A DNA stretch of 64,000 nt from Chrysaora quinquecirrha. Lineage: Eukaryota; Cnidaria; Scyphozoa; Semaeostomeae; Pelagiidae. Below are positions 56,460 to 64,000 of the stretch, piece by piece. The notes beneath the pieces were generated by a model, which made no database searches, had not been told where the DNA came from, and worked only from the letters and a program-made list of their open reading frames with translations. The position numbers and the translations under genes are program-made. The first letter of the stretch is position 1; the number at the start of each line of letters is the position of its first letter. The stretch covers positions 42,501 through 106,500 of the forward strand of contig JACTAT010000078.1 of assembly GCA_014526335.1 (NCBI GenBank), in the 5' to 3' direction.

Positions 56460-56840
56460 AGGTTAAGTTTAGTGACCTCGTCACTTGGAATCGTACGCCG
56501 CGCGTACTGTTGTTTCAGAGCCGAACTGCTCTTGTGTTTTTCAGGACCGAACTGTCCTTGTGTGTTTTCAGAGCCGAACTGCTCTTGTTTGATTAAGTAA
56601 GTTTTATAAGTTTAAAGTTTAGTTAAGTTACAGTAATAGTTATCAAGATTTGTGTGTTCAATTTGTATCATTATCAAAGTCTGGATTTCTCTGCCTCCGC
56701 CTGCCAGCGCAAGAAAAGAAAGACAAGATAAAAGTGCGTAAGTTTTTCCTTGCATATTTGTTTCTTATAATCAAGAACCCACTTGTAAAACCCCCTTGCA
56801 GAAAAGTGGTTTTACAGTTGTGCCTGTCAGCAAAATTTTT
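56460..56840 (+). mobile_element. LTR-like relic
   Basis: Three GAGCCGAACTGCTCTTG-type words, then ACCCACTTGTAAAACCCCCT and AAAAGTGGTTTTACAG, in the same order as 40560-40945. A solo LTR is the simplest reading. Confidence 0.35.
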
Positions 56841-57304
56841 GGAACCCCAAAAATAATACCCTTTACCCTTTCCGGAATTTTTTCTGGAATTTTTCGTGAA
56901 ACCGAACCATCAAAAGGTAAAATTTAGACACAAACTCGTCCCTGCTACCCCATTCTGGCACTTTGATAGACCATCCTATATCCCTTTCTCGGAATTTTCC
57001 CCTAGAAATGACAACCCATTTGCAGGCACATCTCTGAGTCAAAATATATTTAGTGGACCCCCCTCCGGGGGGCATATGACTTTGGCCTTTATCAAGGTCC
57101 ATGTCAAGGTTTCATGCTAAAATCCCAAGTCAAGGGCTAATGACATCAAATTCAGAAAAAAGAGTCATTAGCATAAATGCGCATTGTGCGATTGAATGTA
57201 GAAGTTGCCCCTAATCCTTTGCTACTGTTATCAAGTAGCACTTGAGTAAGAGAAACGAGAAGCGATACGCTTTAATCAGAACAGTGTAAAACCAATACAC
57301 CAAA

Positions 57305-57527
57305 ACACCTTTTCAACTAAGAGCCTCGTTTTCAAAATGTACGCAAATTTGTTCCTACAAAAATTTTGACCTTAGACTAAGATTGAGCACCTTCATTTTA
57401 GTGTTCAGGGAAATTTTAACGCCTCAACACTAAAACAAAGTTGCTTAATTCGAGTCTGAAGTCGTAATGTCTCTGAGAGGCAATTCTCAATTTTTTTGAA
57501 AGCGAGGCCCTTGGTTGAAAAGGTGTA
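57305..57527. mobile_element. MITE, GGCCTCGTTTTC family (deleted centre)
   Basis: ACACCTTTTCAACTAAGAGC pairs with GGCCCTTGGTTGAAAAGGTG. It has about half the usual length. Confidence 0.7.
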
Positions 57528-57532
57528 TTGGG

Positions 57533-57740
57533 GTACACTTATTTTTTTTAATAAGCAACTTGACTTTCATCCAGCCCTTAAAGTTGCTTAAAATTTTAGA
57601 CATTTCAGCCCTCAAAGTTGCCTAAACGTTGCTTAACATTTTTTGTACCAACTAACCACCCCTGGCTTCGCGGGTAAAAATCGTCATGTGTTAGGCCTAC
57701 AACATGACTTTTGGGAGACAGTAAGTGGAAAAACAGTAAG
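57533..57740. mobile_element. MITE, TAAGCAAC family, 3' truncated
   Basis: TACACTTATTTTTTTTAATA, then the shared interior up to CAGTAAGTGGAAAAAC, where similarity stops. Confidence 0.7.
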
Positions 57741-57904
57741 TGTATTTGTGTATCAGAAAAGGTGTATATAAAAACGTGTAAACCGTCTTTGGCTAGAGTT
57801 CGGGGTGGTTGTGGGATGCCATGGCAAGCTAACCTCCCCGGACTCTAGCAAAAATTCAGAAGGCTGCGTAGCAATAACAGCAAGTTAAAAGGCTGCCGCA
57901 GCCT

Positions 57905-58790
57905 CTACATTGATAGCCCTCCACATTACTGCGCATCCTCCACGCAACTGAAGATAGCCCTTCACATTACTGAATATTCTCCACATTACTGCAAAATCCC
58001 TCCGCATTACTGAAGCATCCCTCCGCATTACTGAACACCCTCCAGATCACTGAGAAAATCCCTCCAAATTACTAATGATAGCCCTCCGCGTTACTGATGA
58101 TAGCCCTCCACATTACTGAACATCCTCCAAATTACTGCAAAAATCCCTCCACATTATTGAAAGATAGCCAACCACATTACTGAAAGATAACCCTCCACAT
58201 TTCTTCGAATCCTCCACATTACTGAACACCCTCCACATTACTGCAAAAATCCCTCCACATTACTGAAGCACCCCTCCGCATTACTGAACACCCTCTAAAT
58301 TACTGTGAAAATCCCTCCACATTACTAATGATAGCCCTCCACTTTAGACTTTTTTTTTAAATAATCAACTTGACTACCGGTCCAGCCCTCGAGGTTGCTT
58401 TACGTATCTGGTCTTTCAGCCCTCACAGAATGACTGGGTACCCGCTAAAAACTCTTTTTTGGCTCCTTTCATGCTGTTCAATGTAATTGACAAGTTTGCA
58501 ATGATGTATTGTATAAAAATAGGGATTTAAACCAAAAATTTGAGCAAATCTCAGCCCCTAGTTGCTTATTGACCAGTTGCTTATTAAAAGAAAAAGTGTA
58601 CTGAACATCCTCCACATTACTGAAGGAAACCCTCCACATTATTGCGCTTCCTTCACATTACTGATGATAGCCCTTCACATTACTGAAAGATGACCCTCCA
58701 CATTACTCCGCATCCTCCACATTACTGATGATAGCCCTCTACATTACCGAACACTCTCCACATTTCTGCAAAAATCCCTCCACGTTACTA
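57905..58790. repeat. CCCTCCACATTACTGA satellite
   Basis: CTCCACATTACTGA alternates with linkers (ACATC, AAAATCC, TGATAGC), giving units of about 22-35 bases. It is split at 58344-58600 by a MITE. Confidence 0.9.
58344..58600. mobile_element. MITE, TAAGCAAC family, inserted in satellite
   Basis: TTAGACTTTTTTTTTAAATA to TTATTAAAAGAAAAAGTGTA, inside the CCCTCCACATTACTGA array. The array resumes in register (CCAC | CTGAACATCC), so the boundaries are clear. The copy is internally shortened. Confidence 0.8.
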
Positions 58791-59295
58791 TAAATTTTTC
58801 TATACAAAATAAGGAACTTTCGGAACTAGACCTTGAGCTAGGTTCTTTATAAAATAAAAAGCGTGTACTTGTTTTGAAAAAGTTCTACCAGTAGATGCTT
58901 TTTTTTTATCAAGAACCATTTTATAAGGAACCTACATGTAGAAGGCCCGAAAATTTAAAGAACTTATACTACTAAAGAGAACATCGTTAAGGAACTTCTC
59001 AATGTCGAATGTTTTTATCACTGCAAATAACCAAGAATAAGAAAGCCGGTTCCATTCATTTGCAGTCGAAAATCACATAAATTGTACGTTACACATGTAT
59101 CAGATGTTTCCTTGACTAGTCTCTAGCTTTGCTCACATGCAAGTGTCTCTCTTTTATTGTTAAGGCCACTGTATGTGCAGTTAAAATTATTAAGGAGCTT
59201 TTTGAACTACAATTGCCTCAAAACAGGTCCAAAAATAAGGAACTTTTAGAACTAGGCCTTGAGGTAGGTTCCTTATTTAAAAAAGAGCGTGTAAA
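58790..59295. mobile_element. TAAGGAAC MITE fragment plus complete copy
   Basis: 58790-58868 is a right-end fragment (ACTAGACCTTGAGCTAGGTT, GCGTGTA). 58897-59295 is a nearly full copy starting GCTTTTTTTTTATCAAGAAC and ending AAAAAGAGCGTGTA, in the same orientation as 1998-2407. Confidence 0.75.
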
Positions 59296-59428
59296 TGCTT
59301 ACATAAAAAGACGACAGCCTCGCTGGCAAATTGAATTGAGCTTACATATACTAAGCAAATTATCATACATGCTAGATATTACCTTGAAGTAATTCAAAGC
59401 TTAATATGAATTAAAATACAATTTTCTG

Positions 59429-59434
59429 TTTAAT
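59429..59434 (-). promoter_or_regulatory. possible poly(A) signal ATTAAA
   Basis: TTTAAT on +, 50 bases downstream of the stop at 59484-59486. Confidence 0.4.
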
Positions 59435-59483
59435 AGCTTACTGCATTATAAATGTTTCAAAAAAATTAAGTTGTTCATTTGCT

Positions 59484-62400
59484 TCAAACGACGCTGTTGC
59501 TTGTTGTTGTTGTTGGAAAAACCAATTTCTGCATAGCAACACGATCTTTTTGCAAGACAACTGCTGTCACGTATAACTCCCTTATCAAAGCAACACTTAG
59601 TTCTGACATGACGTCATCATTAACTGGTTGTTTCGTTGCGTATTCTGGAAGGCTTTTCTGTAATGAAACAAAACAAAATTTAAAATTCTGTTTCCTTAAC
59701 GATATTTTATTAGAGGTATCATGGCACTTTGATATAACGACATGTTTTCATTTAATAAGAGCTTCCTACTGCTAACTGTTTCTCAGCTGCTATGGCTACG
59801 GGGGCTACGTCTCATACTTCTACTCTTTCTGCTACCTGGCTTGCTTGTTACTACTGCTTCTATTGTAAGCTACTTCTGCTGCCTCTGCTACTTTTGCTAA
59901 CTTAGTGGCAACTGCTGTTGTTGCTACTTCTGCTACTTCGATTCTTTCTGCTACTTCTGTTGTTGTTACTTCTGCTGCCTCTGCTACTTTTGCTAACTTA
60001 GTGGCAACTGCTGCTGTTGCTACTTCTGCTACTTCAATTCTTTCTACTACTTCTGTTGTTGCTACTTCTGCTGCCTATGCTACTGTACTTCTGGTTCTTT
60101 TTTTGCTATTGCTGCTATTGCTACTTCTGTCGCAATTTCTACTTCTACTAACGCCAAATTTGTTACTACTGATGCCACCTATACTTCTGCTGCTTCCATT
60201 CTTTCTAATATGTTGCTGCTACTGCTGCGTCTGCTTCTTCTGCATACTTCTGCTAACTTTGTCACTGCTGCTGCTATTGCTACCTCCACCAATTCTGTTA
60301 CTACTGCTGCAATTGCTACTTCCACTGACTTTGTTACTACTGCTGCTATTGCTACTTCCGCTGACTTTGTTACTACTGCTGCTATTGCTACTTCCGCTGA
60401 CTTTGTTACTACTGCTGCAATCGCTACTTCCGCTGACTTCATTACTACTACTGCTATTGCTACTTTCGCTGACTTTGTCACTACTGCTGCTATTGCTACT
60501 TCCGCTGACTTTGTCACTACTGCTGCTATTGCTACTTCCGCTGACTTTGTCACTACTGCTACTTTGCTACTTCTGTAACTTCTTCTCTTTCTTCTACTTC
60601 TGCTGACTTTGTCACTACTGTTGCTATTGCTACTTCCGCTGACTTTGTTACTACTGCTGCTATTACTACTTCCGCTGACTTTGTTACTACTGCTGCTATT
60701 GCTACTTCCGCTGACTTTGTTACTACTGCTGCTATTGCTACTTCCGCTGACTTTGTCACTACTGCTGCTATTGCTACTTCCGCTGACTTTGTCACTACTG
60801 CTACTTTGCTACTTCTGTAACTTCTTCTCTTTCTTCTACTTCTGCTGACTTTGTCACAACTGTTGCTATTGCTACTTCCGCTGACTTTGTTACTACTGCT
60901 GCTATTACTACTTCCGCTGACTTTGTTACTACTGCTGCTATTGCTACTTCCGCTGACTTTGTTACTACTGCTGCTATTGCTACTTCCGCTGACTTTGTTA
61001 CTACTGCTGCAATTGCTACTTCCGCTGACTTTGTCACTACTGCTGCTATTGCTACTTTCGCTGACTTTGTGACTACTGCTGCAATTGCTACTTCCACTGA
61101 CTTTGTTACTACTGCTGCTATTGCTACTTTCGCTGACTTTGTTACTACTGCTGCTATTGCTACTTCCGCTGACTTTGTTACTACTGCTGCAATTGCTACT
61201 TCCGCTGACTTTGTTACTACTGCTGCAATTGCTACTTCCGCTGACTTTGTTACTACTGCTGCAATTGCTACTTCTGCTGACTTTGTTACTACTGCTGCTA
61301 TTGCTTCTTCCGCTGACTTTTTCACTGCTGCTGCTACTGCTACTTCCGCTAACTCTGTTACTACTGCTGCTATTGCTACTTTCGCTGACTTTGTTACTAC
61401 TGCTGCTATTGCTACTTCGCTGACTTTGTTACTACTGCTGCTATTGCTACTTCCGCTGACGTTGTCACTGCTGCTGCTATTGCTACTTCCGCTAACTCTG
61501 TTACTACTGCTGCTATTGCTACTTCCGCTGACTTTGTTACTACTGCTGCTATTGCTTCTTCCGCTGACTTTTTCACTGCTGCTGCTACTGCTACTTCCGC
61601 TAACTCTGTTACTACTGCTGCTATTGCTACTTTTGCTGACTTTGTTACTACTGCTGCTATTGCTACTTTCGCTGTCTTTGTCACTACAGCTGCCATTGCT
61701 ACTTCCGCTAATTCTGTTACTACTGCTGCTATAGCTACTTCCGCTGACTTTGTTACTACTGCTGCTATTGCTACTTCCGCTGACTTTGTCATTGCTCCTG
61801 CTATTGCTATTTGCTTCTTCCGCTGACTTTGTCATTACTCCTGCTATTGCTATTTGCTACTTCCGCTGACTTTGTCATTACTCCTGATATTGCTATTTGC
61901 TACTTCCGCTGGCTTTGTCACTACTGCTGCTATTGCAACTTCCGCTGACTTTGTCACTGCTGCTGCTATTGCTATTTGCTACTTCCGCTGACTTTGTCAT
62001 TACTCCTGTTATTGCTATTTGCTACTTCCGCTGACTGTGTCATTACTCCTGCTATTGCTATTTGCTACTTCCGCTGACTTTGTTACTACTATTGATATTG
62101 CTACTTCTGTAACTTGTTGTCTTTCTTCTACTTCTGCTAACGCTGTCACTGCTGCTGCTATTGCTACTTCCGCTGACTTTGTCATTACTCCTGCTATTGC
62201 TATTTGCTACTTCCGCTGACTTTGTTACTACTATTGATATTGCTACTTCTGTAACTTGTTGTCTTTCTTCTACTTCTGCTAACGTTGTCACTGCTACTGC
62301 TATTGCTACTTCCGCTGACTTTGTCATTACTCCTGCTATTGCTATTTGCTACTTCCGCTGACTTTGTCATTACTCCTGCTAATGCTATTTCTGCTAACTT

Positions 62401-63188
62401 TGTTACTCCTGCTGCTATTGCTATTGCTATTTCTTCTATTGTTTCTTCTACTTCTTTTTGATATAATAATATAATATAAATGTAATTAAGGGGCTAAAAG
62501 GCTAACACCTATAAAACCCTGAGTTTAAGCATTAAAATTAATCAGTTAGTAGAAAAGTTGTATTTTTCATCGTGACGGAAACTGTCAACTGTGTAACTGG
62601 AAATTTTCAACTGTGTTACTGTGTTTCTACTACTGATATTGCTACTTCTGTTACTTCTACTCTTTCTTCTACTTCTGCTAATTTTGTTACTACTGATGCT
62701 ATCGTTCTGCTATGTTCCTGCTACTGCTGCTATTGCTTTTTCTGCCATGTGTTGTGGCTCCTGCTAGTTTTTCTACCTCTGCTACCTTTATTACTACTAT
62801 TTTACTGCTGCTATTGCTTTTTCTGCTAACTTTAGTACTAGTAGTTCTATGGGTATGTCTGCCACTTCTAACTACACCTTCTGCTACCAACTTTTCTGTT
62901 GCTTCGGGTTCTTCTTCTGCTACTGTTTATTTTCTTTCTTCTACTCCAACTTTGTCTTCTAGTACTGTCACTTCCAGTCCTGCTACAACTACACTTTTCT
63001 ACTAACACTGTTCTACTACCTGCTATTGTGTGCCACTACTTCTGTTAGCTCTGCAAAGTATAAACACTTTTTTCCTATACACTACTCTTCAAACCGAAGC
63101 ATTTTTTTCTTACCAAGTAGTTTATTGTTTTCGATTTCAAATCGTTTATCAATGTTTGTTGATGCTGACTTGCAGTAGCTGCGGGAAT
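59484..63188 (-). CDS. last two exons of a gene resembling the end of the cytokine-like gene (5' part outside window)
   Basis: Exon 63188-63114 (25 codons, phase 0 both sides; TTATTTTTAG acceptor, TTG|GTAAGA donor) joins exon 59657-59484 (57 codons plus TGA; acceptor TTTCATTACAG). The first encodes a short polar segment ending KTINYL. The corresponding exon of the gene at 42301-46947 ends TVQYL, also with a phase-0 donor. The last exon encodes a strongly amphipathic helix (DDVMSELSVALIRELYVTAV and onward to MQKLVF) followed by a Thr/Ser tail. That is where helix D of a long-chain cytokine would lie. The 3.5-kb intron is filled by a 36-bp minisatellite. The upstream 0.8 kb holds only repeats, so earlier exons lie beyond the window. 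The model rests on two exons. Confidence 0.45.
59800..62460. repeat. 36-bp minisatellite (GCTACTTCCGCTGACTTTGT...)
   Basis: The unit GCTGCTATTGCTACTTCCGC + TGACTTTGTTACTACT repeats with an exact 36-base period (for example 60361 to 60397). At the edges lie larger higher-order units with a TTCTTCTCTTTCTTCTACTTC spacer (60573, 60823), then variants with ATTGCTATTTGCTACTTCCG. The period is a multiple of 3 and few stops occur, so long frames exist on both strands. It lies in the intron of the - strand gene. Confidence 0.95.
62630..63005. repeat. degenerate edge of the minisatellite
   Basis: CTGCTACTGCTGCTATTGC, TTCTTCTACTTCTGCTA and similar words without a fixed period. Confidence 0.6.
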
Positions 63189-63294
63189 CTAAAAATAACA
63201 AACAAGAAGCAACATTAAAAGATAGTAAATTGAAATTAAAACTGCATCGAAAAGCCTTTTTGGTATATTTCATTACAATTTGATCGTTATGAAA

Positions 63295-63835
63295 TAATTC
63301 CACAAGTGGCATACCACAGTAGATGGGATTCGTACCTGGACTGCATGACCAGGGTGCAAAAGACGTTTCCACTGCACTCATGCGGAATTACTCTCTGAGT
63401 CACACAGCCCAAGGCTCCTCCCGTTTGGCTTTGTATTTCGGCTATGTTGAGCCTTCTTCACTCCCATACATGTAACTATATATTTGTCATGAGTAGCAAA
63501 CTCAATGATAGATTTTTCCACAAGTGGCATACCACAACATATGAGATTCAAACAAACCTGGACTGCATGACCAGAGAGCCAACGACGGTTCCACTGAGCT
63601 AAAGAGCTCAATGAAGTTGCCGAGTAACTCTGCATGTCATGCAGCCCAAGGCTTTCCACCCATTTGACTTTTATTTTGTTTTTCGGCTATATTGAACCAT
63701 TTTCAGCACCATTGATATTTATATATATTTGTCATCAATGGCAAAGATTAGGATAGATTTTTGCACAAGTTGCATACCACAATAGATGGGATTCGATGTA
63801 TCGTGGTATGCCACTTGTGGAAATCTATCCTAGTG
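63295..63835 (-). repeat. three tandem copies of a tRNA-like SINE/repeat
   Basis: The phrase CACAAGTGGCATACCAC (or CACAAGTTGCATACCAC) starts copies near 63301, 63521 and 63766. Each is followed by a B-box-like GATTCGNACCTGGACTGCAT read on +, and the orientation suggests a - strand unit of about 220 bases. The third copy ends in an inverted GTGGTATGCCACTTGTGG. Confidence 0.65.
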
Positions 63836-63847
63836 TAGAAAAACGTA

Positions 63848-64000
63848 TACACTCTTTTCTTATAAGAACCAAAAAATTTTGATCGAGGCTGGCTGTTCTT
63901 AAGTTTTTGCCTTTTTTTGAGCCTGAAATTTTCTTAATCTGTTCTTAATTCCTTAGTTACTTGGGCATCTATATTTCCCAGTGAATTTTTGTAGAGGTAC
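63848..64000. mobile_element. MITE related to the ATTCTTA family, cut by window end
   Basis: TACACTCTTTTCTTATAAGA, then GGCTGTTCTTAAG and TTCTTAATCTGTTCTTAATT. The internal word here is GTTCTTA, a one-base-shorter variant of the GTTNCTTA words. Confidence 0.6.

Noticed and set aside
57905..58790. CRISPR-like array (short repeat with varied linkers)
   Set aside because: Units are too short and linkers are repeats of each other. This is a eukaryotic satellite.
60801..61835. 344-codon frame on - with 12-aa repeats
   Set aside because: Entirely minisatellite with exact 36-base period. Comparable frames exist on the other strand, and it sits in an intron.

Overview
This is a stretch of an AT-rich invertebrate animal genome. 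It has spliced genes with GT/AG introns, no bacterial operon signs, and dense short non-autonomous transposons, tRNA-derived SINEs and tandem repeats. Fibrinogen-related genes, the repeat types and compact WRPW-type Hes and PFKFB genes fit a cnidarian, perhaps an anthozoan. That placement is inference; no rRNA or mitochondrial marker is present. All gene models below were assembled by hand from splice sites, reading phase and protein patterns.

Left part (1-13.5 kb): the last three coding exons of a single-pass membrane protein of unrecognised family lie on + (679-9169). A complete two-exon secreted fibrinogen-domain gene lies inside its 6.8-kb intron on - (3479-4658). The rest is MITEs, SINEs and simple repeats.

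Middle (13.5-37 kb): one 17-coding-exon gene on + for the bifunctional enzyme 6-phosphofructo-2-kinase/fructose-2,6-bisphosphatase (PFKFB, 442 aa). All phases join and the catalytic motifs are intact. Its introns hold a decayed mariner-type transposon, a 28-bp satellite and many MITEs. From 37 to 42 kb I see only repeats and LTR-like relics.

Right part (42-64 kb), all genes on -: (i) a six-exon gene (42301-46947) for a small secreted, apparently all-helical protein. Its intron phases (1,0,0,0,0) and exon-to-helix layout match vertebrate long-chain class I cytokine genes (EPO, IL6, CSF3, GH type). (ii) A Hes-type bHLH-Orange-WRPW repressor (50079-52331) with a TATA box and three CGTGGGAA Su(H)/CSL sites. 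A 1485-bp Mutator-like element with 202-bp inverted repeats and a 9-bp target duplication separates the sites. (iii) The last two exons (59484-63188) of a further gene whose end resembles the cytokine-like gene, so the two may be paralogues. A 36-bp minisatellite fills its intron.

The most interesting signals are the cytokine-like pair, the transposon-split Notch-type promoter of the Hes gene, and a set of MITE families that share TACAC...GTGTA ends but differ at one base of an internal repeated word (GTTNCTTA).
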